This document shows, piece after piece, positions 28,427 to 37,474 of a stretch of DNA of 59,054 nucleotides. Within the stretch, counting starts at the first letter, position 1. Every line of letters begins with the position of its first letter. The position numbers and the translations under genes were made by a program. The notes under the pieces were generated by a model. That model saw only the letters and a list, made by a program, of their open reading frames with translations. It was not told the DNA's origin and did no database searches. The DNA comes from Parafrankia discariae (GTDB lineage Bacteria > Actinomycetota > Actinomycetes > Frankiales > Frankiaceae). The DNA is taken from the NCBI RefSeq assembly GCF_000373365.1, contig NZ_KB891223.1:1-59054 (forward strand). The letters run 5' to 3'.

Positions 28427-31400
28427 ATGACGGTCCCGGCCGCCGACCGGCGGCGCAACACCGCCGCCGCGCAGCTCGCCCGGCTCGGCTTCTCCGACGT
28501 CGAGCGGGTCGCCGCGACCATGCGGCGGATCGGCCTGCTTCCGGCCGACGACGGTGCGGCCGGGGGCGGTGCGGCGGGTGGCGGTGCGGCCGCTGATGGT
28601 GAGGCGAGGCTGGCGGCGAGCGTCGTCGTCGGCGAGCTGGCCGCCGCCGCGGATCCCGACCGGGCGCTGCGCTGCCTCGACCGGCTGCTCGACGCCCAGG
28701 ACGCGCCGGCCGCGGCCCGGCTGCTGACCGCGCTCACCGCCCGGGCGGGCCTGCGCCGCCGCCTGATCGCGGTACTGGGAGCCAGCTCCGCGCTGGGCGA
28801 TCATCTCGTCGCCCATCCCGGGGACTGGGCGATCCTGGACTCCGACGAGGCGATGACCGGCCCGGCCGACCCGGTGGCGGCCCGCGGGCGGCTGCTGCGG
28901 GCCGTCGGCGCCGACCCCGGCGCCGCCGAGCCCCGCGCCCGCGGCGACGGCTCGGACGTGCTGGACGCGCTGCGGCTGGCCTACCGGCGCGCCCTGCTCG
29001 TCCTGGCCGCGCGGGACCTCACCGGCACGGTCACCCTGGACGACGCCACCGCCGAGCTCGCCGCCCTCGCCGGGGCCGCTCTCGATGCCGCCCTCGCGGT
29101 GGCCCGCGCCGGGCTCGGCCCCGGCGACGTCCCCGTCCGGCTCGCCGTGATCGGGATGGGCAAGTGCGGCGGGCGCGAGCTGAACTACGTCAGCGACGTC
29201 GACGTCCTGTTCGTGGCCGAACCGGCGCCGCCGGCTGGGACCGAGGCCGGGGCCGGAACCGGGACCTCGGCGGCGCCGGAGCTGGAGGCGGCGCTGCGGA
29301 CCGCGACGCGGCTCGCCGAGCGGGTCGTCCGGGTCTGCGGCACGCCGACCGCGGCCGGCGAGCTGTTCCAGGTCGACGTCAACCTCCGCCCGGAGGGCCG
29401 GCACGGCGCACTGGTGCGCACCCTCGACAGCCACCGGGCCTACTACCGGCGCTGGGCCCGGACCTGGGAGTTCCAGGCCCTGCTCAAGGCCCGCCCGATC
29501 GCCGGCGACCCCGAGCTCGGCCGGCGGTTCGCCGCGATGGTCGCCCCGATGGTGTGGACGGCGGCCTCCCGCCCCGGGTTCGTCGCCGACATCCGGGCCA
29601 TGCGGCGGCGGGTGGAACGCTCGCTGTCCCGCTCCGAGGCCGACCGCAACCTCAAGCTCGGCCCCGGCGGGCTGCGCGACGTCGAGTTCGCGGTGCAGCT
29701 GCTGCAGCTGGTGCACGGCCGGGCCGACGCCAAGCTGCAGGTCGCGTCCACCCTGGACGCCCTCGACGGCCTGGCGCGCGGCGGGTATGTCGGCCGCCGC
29801 GACGCCGCCGGGCTCGCCGACGCCTACCGGTTCCTGCGCGCCGCCGAGCACCGGCTGCAACTACAGCGGCTGCGCCGGCTGCACACCCTGCCGCGCGACC
29901 CCGCAGAGCTGCGCTGGCTGGCCCGCTGCCTGGGCCTGCGGGGAGCCGCCGAGCTGGAGGCGGAACACCGCCGGGTGGCCCGGTTCGTCCGCTCACTGCA
30001 CGAGAACCTCTTCTACCAGCCGCTGCTGGAGGCCGTGGCCCGGCTGTCCGCGGAGGAGATGCGGCTGACCCCGCAGGAGGCCGCTGACCGGCTGGCCGCG
30101 CTCGGCTTCGCCAACCCGGCCCGCTCCCTGCGTCACATCGAGGCGCTGACGAACGGGGTGAGCCGCACGGCGGCCATCCAGCGGCACCTGCTGCCGGCGA
30201 TGCTGCCCGCCTTCGCCGACGCCCCCGAGCCCGACGCCGGGCTGCTGGCGTACCGGCAGGTCAGCGAGGCGCTCGGGCGCACCCCCTGGTACCTGCGGCT
30301 GCTGCGGGACTCCGCCGGCGCCGCCGACCGGCTCGCCCGGGTGCTGGCCACCAGCCGGTACGTCGCCGACCTGATGGCCCGGGCGCCGGAGTCGGTGCGG
30401 CTGCTGCGCACCGAGGAGGAGCTGCGCCCGGTGCCGCGGGAGGCCCTGGTGCGCACCCTGCTCGCGGTCGCGCACCGCAACCCCGACGCCGAGGACGCGG
30501 TCGGGCGGGCCCGGGCGGTGCGCCGGGTGGAACTGGTCCGGGTGGCCTGCGCGGACCTGCTGGGCCTGCTCGACGTCGGCGCCGTCGGCCGGGCCCTCTC
30601 GGACGCCGCCGCGGCCACGATCGAGGCCGCCCTGCTGATCGCGCGCCGCGAGGTCGCCAATGTCCGCGGTGTCCGTGGTGCCGGCGGTGCCGGCGGTTCC
30701 GGCGGGTTCGACGGCGGCGACGGGCTGCCCGTCCGGCTGGCCGTCGTCGCGATGGGTCGGCTCGGCGGTGGGGAGCTGTCCTACGGCAGCGACGCCGACG
30801 TGCTCTTCGTCCACGAGGCGGAACCCGGGGTCGGTGAGGCGCGGGCGGCCCGGCTGGCCACCGAGATCATCGAGGAGTTGCATCGCCTGCTCGCGCTGCC
30901 GGGCCCGGACCCGCCGCTGACGCTCGACGCCGCGCTGCGCCCGGAGGGCCGCAGCGGACCGCTGTCCCGCACGATCGAGGGCTACTCGTTCTACTACGAG
31001 CGCTGGTCGGCGGGCTGGGAGGCCCAGGCGCTGCTGCGCGCCCACCCGCTGGCCGGCGACGTGGAACTCGCCGCCCGCTTCTGCCGGCTCGCCGACCGCG
31101 TCCGGTACCCGCGTTCGCTGGCCGCCGGCACCATCGCCGAATCCGTGCGGCTGCGCGGGCGGATGGGACGGGAACGGATCCCGCGCGGTGTCGACCGCAC
31201 TCTGCACGTGAAGTTCGGCCCGGGCGGGCTGACCGACGTCGAGTGGACGTTGCAGCTCCTTCAGCTCGGCCACGCCTGGCGGCTGCCGGGCCTGCGCACC
31301 ACCGTCACCCGGGACGGCCTTCGTGCCGCGGCCGGCGCGGGCCTGCTCGCCGCGGGCGAGCTCGCCGCCCTGGACCGCGCGTGGACGCTCGCCTCCCGGG

Positions 31401-31606
31401 TGCGCAACGGGATCATGCTGACCTCCGGTCAGGCGGGCGACGTTCTCCCGGCCGGTCCGCCTGATCTGGAGCGGGTCGCCCGCGCGCTGGGATACCCGGC
31501 GGAGACAGTTCACGAGCTGCCCGCCGGCTACCGCCGGGCCGCCGCCCGCGCCCGCTCCGTGGTGGATGACGTCCTTGCCCGCGAGCAACGTACCGCGCAC
31601 GGCTGA
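28427..31606 (+). CDS. glnE: Glutamine synthetase adenylyltransferase/deadenylase
   Basis: 1059 residues, full length, with the duplicated nucleotidyltransferase architecture. The N-terminal unit has GMGKCGGRELNYVSDVDVLF at about residue 242, the C-terminal unit AMGRLGGGELSYGSDADVLF at about 775. Both are followed by a helical GlnE domain (KLGPGGLRDVEFAVQLLQL and KFGPGGLTDVEWTLQLLQL). It adds and removes AMP on the GSI tyrosine to switch activity with nitrogen status. The ATG at 28427 lacks a strong ribosome-binding site. Adjacent to glnA2 as in mycobacteria. Confidence 0.97.
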   Translation: MTVPAADRRRNTAAAQLARLGFSDVERVAATMRRIGLLPADDGAAGGGAAGGGAAADGEARLAASVVVGELAAAADPDRALRCLDRLLDAQDAPAAARLLTALTARAGLRRRLIAVLGASSALGDHLVAHPGDWAILDSDEAMTGPADPVAARGRLLRAVGADPGAAEPRARGDGSDVLDALRLAYRRALLVLAARDLTGTVTLDDATAELAALAGAALDAALAVARAGLGPGDVPVRLAVIGMGKCGGRELNYVSDVDVLFVAEPAPPAGTEAGAGTGTSAAPELEAALRTATRLAERVVRVCGTPTAAGELFQVDVNLRPEGRHGALVRTLDSHRAYYRRWARTWEFQALLKARPIAGDPELGRRFAAMVAPMVWTAASRPGFVADIRAMRRRVERSLSRSEADRNLKLGPGGLRDVEFAVQLLQLVHGRADAKLQVASTLDALDGLARGGYVGRRDAAGLADAYRFLRAAEHRLQLQRLRRLHTLPRDPAELRWLARCLGLRGAAELEAEHRRVARFVRSLHENLFYQPLLEAVARLSAEEMRLTPQEAADRLAALGFANPARSLRHIEALTNGVSRTAAIQRHLLPAMLPAFADAPEPDAGLLAYRQVSEALGRTPWYLRLLRDSAGAADRLARVLATSRYVADLMARAPESVRLLRTEEELRPVPREALVRTLLAVAHRNPDAEDAVGRARAVRRVELVRVACADLLGLLDVGAVGRALSDAAAATIEAALLIARREVANVRGVRGAGGAGGSGGFDGGDGLPVRLAVVAMGRLGGGELSYGSDADVLFVHEAEPGVGEARAARLATEIIEELHRLLALPGPDPPLTLDAALRPEGRSGPLSRTIEGYSFYYERWSAGWEAQALLRAHPLAGDVELAARFCRLADRVRYPRSLAAGTIAESVRLRGRMGRERIPRGVDRTLHVKFGPGGLTDVEWTLQLLQLGHAWRLPGLRTTVTRDGLRAAAGAGLLAAGELAALDRAWTLASRVRNGIMLTSGQAGDVLPAGPPDLERVARALGYPAETVHELPAGYRRAAARARSVVDDVLAREQRTAHG

Positions 31607-31780
31607 ACCCGGGGTTCACCAGCCTTTCACGGTTTTACGCACCGGTGTCGCCGGTGACGTGGTAAACCAGTATGGCCGATTATTCGGGAAGGACGGGGGA
31701 CCCCGGCGGATATCGGCTGTTTCAAGCCGCCGTACCGCGCCGTCATGGTCGCCAACCGTTTACCGCGCCGAAAGGAAATT

Positions 31781-33556
31781 ATGTCGCACGCGCCGCACAA
31801 TATCGACACGCTGACAACCGCCTACTTTACCCGCCCCACCGACCTTCCGTTCTCCTCGCCTCTTGGAGAAACCGCGCCGGAACAGTGGGCGCCACTGGAC
31901 CTGGGGCCGAACGACGTCGAGGCGTTCATCGACGGCCTGGCCTATTTCACCGCCGTCGAGAACGAGATCGACCGGCTCATCGCCGGTCCGGTCGGCGCGG
32001 GGTTCTTCTACTGCACGGCGTGGTGGCTCGGCACGGTCACGACGCCCGCGACCGTGCGGATCCGCTCGGTCGACAAGGCGATCGGAAAGCTCGCCGCGGC
32101 AGCGGGGATCAACCTCGAGACCGAGTTCACCCGCAATTTGGGCCAGGACGAGTTCAAACTGCCCAGCGGCACCCCGCTGCGATCGAAGCTCGCCCAGCTC
32201 ATCGGTCGGAGGGTGGATGTCCGGATCCTGGCCTGGACGTCGCCCTTCGCGCCGAAGTACAAGCCGGTGGCCGACCTGCTGGGCAGCCTGACCGACCTCA
32301 ACCTCCACACGATCCTCAGCGTCGACTCGCTGCGGCGGATCTACGCGGCCGCCCAGAACAAGATCCTGCTCAACACGTGCGCGCATCCGCTGGGGGCCGC
32401 CCACGCCAAGATGATCGTGTGCGGCGGCGCGAATCGGCTCGCCGCCTTCACCGGCGGGCTCGACGCGGCACCCGGCAGAATGAGGCCGGTGCCCTGGGCG
32501 CTGGCGAGTCCGACCCGGGGCTGGCACGACGTGGCGGTCCGGGTCCAGGGCCCGGCGGCGGGGGCGATGTACAACTTCTTCCGCAGTCTGTGGAACGAGC
32601 AGCTCAAACAGCCGATCGACACGTTCGTCATCGACGACGAGCCGGTTCCCACGCATTTCGCGGACTCGCCCCCGGTTCCGGCCGCCCCGGCGCCGCCGGC
32701 CGTCGTCGGACCGCGCCAGCGGGTTCAGGTCCTGCGGACGGTGCCGCAGATGAACTTCTCGGCGGCCGGCCCGGACCGGCTTGGGCCGTCCGCCGCGCAG
32801 CGATGGCTTCTCACCACCGCGGCCGGGTTCAGGCGAGGACCCATCACCTTCGCCCCGGATGGAATCTTCGAATTTCACGTCGCGCTGCGAAAGGCGATTT
32901 CGCAGGCCACCCGGTACATTTTCATCGCCGACCAGGCATTCACCTCGCAGGAGGTGATGGGCTGGCTCAACTCCAGACTCATCCAGCAGCCGGGCCTGAA
33001 GGTGATCCTGGTGCACGGCGCCGACCCCGCCGACCCGCCGTCCGGGCTGCTGAATCACGCTGTCAACAACTTCCTGCTGCCCCACCTGCCCGGAGCCGGT
33101 GGAAACCCGAACAATGTGATCGTCTGTGGTTGGGTGGGTGTCACGGTCCACAGCAAGGTCGTCATCATCGATGACCAGTGGTGTGCGGTCGGCTCGGCGA
33201 ACTGTATGCGTCGCAGTCATTTCACGGATATCGAGCTGTCGATCGCCGTGCTTGACGAGGACGAGCCTGGTTTCGCTCAGCGGCTTCGCCGGGACCTCTG
33301 GGCGCGGTACTGCGGCGTGCCGCTGCAGGGCGAGTCGATCGCCATCTCCTACGACGACGAACTCACCGCCCTGCTCGACCTCAACCGGGCGCTGGGGATC
33401 TGGAAGCCGGCGTGGGGGTCCGGGGCGGCGCTGCCGATGGCCGCGCACCTGCTCGGCTCGGTCCAGCCCTACCCGCTGCCCATGCCCGTGCCCACGGTCG
33501 CCTACAGCGAGGCCGCGTACGACGCGCAGGACATCGACTCGCGCAAGGTCGTCTGA
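31781..33556 (+). CDS. Phospholipase D-like protein with one degenerate HKD motif
   Basis: 591 residues. The second HKD motif is canonical: HSKVVIID, then GSANCMRRSHFTDIE, near residues 460-490. The first is HAKMIVCG followed by FTGGLD and WHDVAVRVQGPA, so the expected Asp is Gly. Both lobes are otherwise recognisable, so it belongs to the PLD superfamily (lipases, nucleases or synthases); the substrate is not clear. No signal peptide. The ATG follows AAAGGA. It lies between glnE and glnII, an insertion relative to M. tuberculosis, and its 5' region (31607-31780) is AT-richer than its surroundings, suggesting transfer. Confidence 0.82.
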   Translation: MSHAPHNIDTLTTAYFTRPTDLPFSSPLGETAPEQWAPLDLGPNDVEAFIDGLAYFTAVENEIDRLIAGPVGAGFFYCTAWWLGTVTTPATVRIRSVDKAIGKLAAAAGINLETEFTRNLGQDEFKLPSGTPLRSKLAQLIGRRVDVRILAWTSPFAPKYKPVADLLGSLTDLNLHTILSVDSLRRIYAAAQNKILLNTCAHPLGAAHAKMIVCGGANRLAAFTGGLDAAPGRMRPVPWALASPTRGWHDVAVRVQGPAAGAMYNFFRSLWNEQLKQPIDTFVIDDEPVPTHFADSPPVPAAPAPPAVVGPRQRVQVLRTVPQMNFSAAGPDRLGPSAAQRWLLTTAAGFRRGPITFAPDGIFEFHVALRKAISQATRYIFIADQAFTSQEVMGWLNSRLIQQPGLKVILVHGADPADPPSGLLNHAVNNFLLPHLPGAGGNPNNVIVCGWVGVTVHSKVVIIDDQWCAVGSANCMRRSHFTDIELSIAVLDEDEPGFAQRLRRDLWARYCGVPLQGESIAISYDDELTALLDLNRALGIWKPAWGSGAALPMAAHLLGSVQPYPLPMPVPTVAYSEAAYDAQDIDSRKVV

Positions 33557-33650
33557 GCCCGGGGCCGACCCGGAATCCCGCGGCCGGGACGACCGCGGGG
33601 AGAGGCGGGGCGGTGCCGGGGGCCGTCACGGCGCGGCTGGAGCGGTCAGC

Positions 33651-33691
33651 CCGCGGCCTCCAGCGGCAGGCGTGCCAGCCGGAGGCCGCGG
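33651..33691. terminator. Hairpin between convergent genes
   Basis: 11-bp stem (33651-33661 with 33681-33691, arm CCGCGGCCTCC) enclosing a second small hairpin GGCA/TGCC, between the PLD-like gene and glnII. No U-tract. Confidence 0.75.
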
Positions 33692-33741
33692 ACGTGCTCC
33701 ATGCCAGCAGGGCCGCGGCGCGCGGCCCCCGCTCGGACCGC

Positions 33742-34812
33742 TCAGACCTTGACGGTCGCGTCGGCGGTCTGCGACGGCACGAACAGGGTCGGCTTGTCGC
33801 CGGCCAGCGCGCTGCAGCAGGTGTCGACGATCAGCGAAGAGACCACGTACGGGTCCATGTTGGCGTTGGGCCGGCGGTCCTCGATCCAGCCCTTCTTGGC
33901 CTTCTCGACGGCCCACGGGATGCGGATGGAGGCGCCACGGTCCGAGGCACCCCAGGAGAACTTGTTCCAGGGGGCGGTCTCGTGCTTGCCGGTCAGCCGG
34001 AGCTCGATGCCGTCACCGTAGTGGGTGACGTGCTCCATCACCCGGGTGCCCAGCGCCTCGCAGACGGCGACGATCGCGTCCCAGCTCTCCATGGTCTGCC
34101 TGGTGGAGAAGTTGGTGTGCGCACCGGCGCCGTTCCAGTCGCCGGCCATCGGCTTGGCGGCGAAGGACACCGACGCGCCGAAGTCCTCGGCGATCCGGTG
34201 CAGCAGCCAGCGGCCGACCCAGATGTGGTCGCCGATCGTGGGCGTCGGCAGCACGCCGATCTGGAACTCCCACTGGCCCATCATGACCTCGGCGTTGGTG
34301 CCCTCGATCGCGAGGCCGGCGTCGAGGCACGCCTGGGTGTGCTTCTCGACGATGTCCCGGCCGGGCATCTTCTCGCCGCCGACGCCGCAGTAGTACGGGC
34401 CCTGCGCCTCGGGGTACCCGGCCGCCGGCCAGCCGAGGGGACGCCCGTTCTGGAAGAACGTGTACTCCTGCTCGATGCCGAACATCGGCGACATGTCGGC
34501 GTACTTCTCGGCCACGGCACGGGCGGCGGCGCGGGTGTTCGTCGGGTGCGGGGTGAAGTCGGTCAGCTGGACCTCACACAGCACGAGCACGTTGTCGCCG
34601 CCGCGCAGCGGGTCCGGGCAGGTGAAGACAGGCTGCAGGACGCAGTCGGAGTTCGAACCCGGGGCCTGGTTCGTGCTCGAGCCGTCGAAGCCCCAGATCT
34701 CCGGCTCCTTGCCGCCCTTGACGATGCGGGTCTTGCTCCGCATCAACGGCTCAGGCTTGGTGCCGTCGATCCAGATGTACTCGGCCTGATAGCTCTTCGA
34801 CTTGGAGCTCAC
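33742..34812 (-). CDS. glnII: Glutamine synthetase II (eukaryote type)
   Basis: 356 residues, the usual GSII length and much shorter than GSI. Motifs are GSII-specific: AEYIWIDGT near the start, WGFDGSST, the metal/ammonium segment FGIEQEYTFF, EVMMGQWEFQIG, GDWNGAGAHTNFST and RGASIRIPWAVEK, with RRPNANMDPYVV. GSII is not regulated by adenylylation, so control is mainly transcriptional. It lies next to glnA, as described for Frankia. Upstream is an array of GlnR-like half-sites, then a strong hairpin that insulates it from glnA. Confidence 0.97.
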   Translation of the reverse strand: MSSKSKSYQAEYIWIDGTKPEPLMRSKTRIVKGGKEPEIWGFDGSSTNQAPGSNSDCVLQPVFTCPDPLRGGDNVLVLCEVQLTDFTPHPTNTRAAARAVAEKYADMSPMFGIEQEYTFFQNGRPLGWPAAGYPEAQGPYYCGVGGEKMPGRDIVEKHTQACLDAGLAIEGTNAEVMMGQWEFQIGVLPTPTIGDHIWVGRWLLHRIAEDFGASVSFAAKPMAGDWNGAGAHTNFSTRQTMESWDAIVAVCEALGTRVMEHVTHYGDGIELRLTGKHETAPWNKFSWGASDRGASIRIPWAVEKAKKGWIEDRRPNANMDPYVVSSLIVDTCCSALAGDKPTLFVPSQTADATVKV

Positions 34813-34925
34813 TCATACTCCCCGTGGTTGACGTGGCACGTGACGGAGCGACTGTGTGATCGGCCGGGGGAGGGCCGACCCCGGCCGCGACTGACGCAGG
34901 GTTCGTCCGGAGCTTGGTCGGGCCT

Positions 34926-34974
34926 CGTTTCCAATCAGTTCCCGGGGTGTTAATTCTCGGTCACCGGAGTGTTG
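34926..34974. promoter_or_regulatory. GlnR-type operator array upstream of glnII
   Basis: On the plus strand GTTTC (34926-34930), GTTCC (34937-34941), GTTAA (34948-34952), GTCAC (34959-34963) and a weaker GTTGC (34970-34974) are each separated by exactly 6 bases, an 11-bp period. Read on the glnII strand the half-sites are GCAAC, GTGAC, TTAAC, GGAAC and GAAAC. This resembles the Streptomyces GlnR consensus gTnAc-n6-GaAAc in tandem. It lies 114-162 bases before glnII. Confidence 0.7.
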
Positions 34975-35048
34975 CTGCGCGGCCGTGGGCGCGACGCGGA
35001 AGCGAATACCCGTCGGTCCGCGGGAACCATCCCGGAAAAGCTCCCGTA

Positions 35049-35098
35049 ACGACGGACGGCCCGTGCCCACGGGTTCGTGGGCACGGGCCGTCCGTCGT
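35049..35098. terminator. Strong 23-bp-stem hairpin between glnA and glnII
   Basis: Perfect 23-bp stem (35049-35071 with 35076-35098) with loop GGTT, one of the longest in the window. It lies about 195 bases after the glnA stop and upstream of the glnII operator, so it probably ends glnA transcription. Confidence 0.75.
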
Positions 35099-35293
35099 CG
35101 GCTGATATTCGCCCGCCGTCGCCGGCGGAGTTCCGGGAAGGCCCGGCCGCAGGTCGGAACGGCTGTCAGGTGGCTGGTGCCGGGGGAGGGCCATAGGTCA
35201 TGCGAGAACCCCCGGTGCCGCTCTCACGCCGTGCGGCGGGAGTCCGGCCGCCCCGTTGGTGGCGCCGCTCCGGACCGGGACGGATATCGCGTT

Positions 35294-36718
35294 CTAGATG
35301 TCGTAGTAGAGGCTGAACTCGTACGGGTGCGGGCGCAGCCGGATGGCGTCGACCTCGTTCACCCGCTTGTAGTCGATCCAGGTCTCGATGAGGTCGGGGG
35401 TGAAGACGTTTCCCTCGCGGAGGAACTCGTTGTCGGCCTCGAGCGCGTCGAGGACCTTCTCGAGTGAGCCGGGCACCTGCGGAACGGCGGCGAGCTCGTC
35501 CGGCGGGAGCTCGTAGAGGTCCTTGTCGATCGGGTCCGGCGGGTCGATCTTGTTCTTCACGCCGTCCAGGCCGGCCATCAGCATCGCCGCGAACGCCAGG
35601 TACGGGTTGCAGCTCGGGTCCGGCACCCGGAACTCGACCCGCTTCGCCTTCGGCGAGTCGCCGCCGAGCGGGATCCGGCAGCACGCCGAGCGGTTGCGCG
35701 CCGAGTAGACGAGGTTCACCGGGGCCTCGTAGCCGGGCACCAGCCGCCGGTAGGAGTTCGTGGTCGGGTTGGTGAACGCCAGCAGGGCCGGCGCGTGGTG
35801 CAGCAGGCCGCCGATGTAGTGGCGCGCGATGTCGGACAGGCCGCCGTACCCGTTCGGGCTGTAGAAGAGCGGCTCGCCGTCCTTCCAGAGGCTCTGGTGG
35901 GTGTGCATGCCGGAGCCGTTGTCCTCGAAGAGGGGCTTGGGCATGAAGGTCACGGTCTTGCCGCGGCTGCGCGCCACGTTGCGGATCACGTACTTGTAGA
36001 GCATCAGGTTGTCGGCCGTCTTGAGCAGCGTGTCGTACCTGATGTCGATCTCGGCCTGGCCGGCGGTGCCGACCTCGTGGTGCTGCATCTCGACGGTGAT
36101 GCCGACCTCGAAGAGCACCCGGGTCATCTCCGAGCGCAGGTCGGTGAAGTGGTCCGTCGGCGGCACGGGGAAGTAGCCGCCCTTGAACCGGGGCTTGTAG
36201 CCGAGGTTGCCGCCCTCCTCCTTACGGGCCGTGTTCCACGCGGCCTCCACCGAGTCGACCGCGTGCATCGACCCGTAGGGGGTGTAGTCGTAGCGGACGT
36301 CGTCGAAGATGTAGAACTCGGCCTCGGGCCCGAAGTAGGCGGTGTCGGCGATCCCCGTGCCGCGCAGGTAGGCCTCGGCCTTCTTGGCGATGTTGCGGGG
36401 GTCGCGCGAGTACTGCTCCTTGGTGATCGGGTCGTGGATGAAGAACGTCATCGCGAGGGTGGGGTGCTCGCGGAACGGGTCGACAAACGCCGTCCGAGGG
36501 TCCGGCAGCAGCAGCATGTCGGATTCGTGAATCGCCTGGAAACCGCGGATCGACGACCCGTCGAACATGAGGCCATCGCTGAACACCGACTCGGAGAAAA
36601 CCTCCGTGGGGATTGTGAAGTGCTGCATCACCCCGGGAAGGTCGCAGAATCGTACGTCAATGAACTGTACGCCTTCGTCCCGGATATAACGGAGCACGTC
36701 GTCGGCGTTTGTGAACAT
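35294..36718 (-). CDS. glnA: Glutamine synthetase I
   Basis: 474 residues, typical GSI-beta. Motifs include [24 protein letters not shown], the metal site [22 protein letters not shown], and [14 protein letters not shown]. The adenylylation tyrosine lies in [10 protein letters not shown], so GlnE can act on it. Main ammonium-assimilating enzyme. The ATG at 36718 follows GGAGGG closely; a longer reading from 36811 is rejected. Upstream is a GlnR-type box (36796-36833). Downstream lies glnII on the same strand after a strong hairpin. Confidence 0.97.
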   Translation of the reverse strand: MFTNADDVLRYIRDEGVQFIDVRFCDLPGVMQHFTIPTEVFSESVFSDGLMFDGSSIRGFQAIHESDMLLLPDPRTAFVDPFREHPTLAMTFFIHDPITKEQYSRDPRNIAKKAEAYLRGTGIADTAYFGPEAEFYIFDDVRYDYTPYGSMHAVDSVEAAWNTARKEEGGNLGYKPRFKGGYFPVPPTDHFTDLRSEMTRVLFEVGITVEMQHHEVGTAGQAEIDIRYDTLLKTADNLMLYKYVIRNVARSRGKTVTFMPKPLFEDNGSGMHTHQSLWKDGEPLFYSPNGYGGLSDIARHYIGGLLHHAPALLAFTNPTTNSYRRLVPGYEAPVNLVYSARNRSACCRIPLGGDSPKAKRVEFRVPDPSCNPYLAFAAMLMAGLDGVKNKIDPPDPIDKDLYELPPDELAAVPQVPGSLEKVLDALEADNEFLREGNVFTPDLIETWIDYKRVNEVDAIRLRPHPYEFSLYYDI

Positions 36719-36795
36719 CCACCCTCCAGCGTTTGTCAGGTATCCGTGAACTGACAGGGTACGCTCTGGTCGGTTGCGCGACGTGACCGGATAGC

Positions 36796-36833
36796 GTACC
36801 GGGGATATCACCGCGTTGTTTCCGAGATGTTAC
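36796..36833. promoter_or_regulatory. GlnR-type operator upstream of glnA
   Basis: GTTTC (36818-36822) and GTTAC (36829-36833) are separated by 6 bases, which on the glnA strand reads GTAAC-n6-GAAAC, an exact match to the Streptomyces GlnR box. Two weaker half-sites, ATCAC (36807-36811) and GTACC (36796-36800), continue the 11-bp period. The array lies 78-115 bases before glnA. Confidence 0.72.
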
Positions 36834-36887
36834 CGTAACGGCGTTCGTCACGGTACGTCATCGCCCGATCGGCGCGGGATCGCCGCA

Positions 36888-36893
36888 TAGGCT
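36888..36893 (+). promoter_or_regulatory. Predicted -10 element, leaderless RDD gene
   Basis: TAGGCT followed by 6 bases and the GTG at 36900. Confidence 0.55.
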
Positions 36894-36899
36894 TGCGCC

Positions 36900-37376
36900 G
36901 TGGGACGCGCACTCGGAGGTTGGCTGGAAGGGCCCGGGCTGCCTCGGGACACACCACCCGGAGCCCGGCTCGGGCTCCCGGCGGAGGGCCCCGGTTCGGT
37001 GGTGGGGTTCGGCCCCCGCCTGATCGCCTATGCCGTCGACGCGGTGATGGCGAACCTGCTGGTGGGAGTCCTGTTCCTGGTCGGCGTCAGCGCCGTGGGG
37101 GATGCCCGTGGCCTGGCCGTGTACGGAGCGTTCCTGCTCGAGGAGCTCCTGCTGGTCGCCGTCGCCGGGCAGACCATCGGCATGCGGCTGGCGCGCATCC
37201 GGGTTGTCCGGGTGCGCGACGGGGCGCGGCAGAGCTGGCCCTGGATCGTCGTGCGGACGCTGCTGCTGGCCCTGTTCATCCCGATCTTCATCTGGGACCG
37301 TGACCTGCGCGGCACGCACGACCGCGCCGCCGGGACGGTGGTCGTGCGCGACCCGGTCACCTCACCGGTGACCTGA
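36900..37376 (+). CDS. RDD-family integral membrane protein
   Basis: 158 residues with three hydrophobic helices (about residues 48-66, 75-98 and 118-136) and the family segments FGPRLIAYAVDAVM and GQTIGMRLARIRVV, ending with RDLRGTHDRAAGTVVV. RDD proteins are small membrane proteins, some linked to ion exchange, but function here is unknown. It corresponds in position to Rv2219A next to glnA1. The GTG start is supported by a -10-like hexamer 6 bases upstream; divergent from glnA, with the glnA operator between. Confidence 0.85.
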   Translation: MGRALGGWLEGPGLPRDTPPGARLGLPAEGPGSVVGFGPRLIAYAVDAVMANLLVGVLFLVGVSAVGDARGLAVYGAFLLEELLLVAVAGQTIGMRLARIRVVRVRDGARQSWPWIVVRTLLLALFIPIFIWDRDLRGTHDRAAGTVVVRDPVTSPVT

Positions 37377-37395
37377 ACCCACCCGGCTCAGCGTG

Positions 37396-37425
37396 GCCAG
37401 GCCGGCATGGCCACGCCGGCCTGGC
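37396..37425. terminator. Hairpin between convergent genes
   Basis: Perfect 11-bp stem (37396-37406 with 37415-37425, arm GCCAGGCCGGC) with 8-base loop between the RDD gene and the DUF4191 gene. Confidence 0.7.
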
Positions 37426-37474
37426 CGGCGTGGCGGTTCGGCGCGGGCCTGGTGGGCTCGGCGGCGCGGCTGGC

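Noticed and set aside
36719-36811. Upstream start for glnA
   Set aside because: The extra 31 residues are not found in GSI proteins and the ATG at 36718 has a strong ribosome-binding site.
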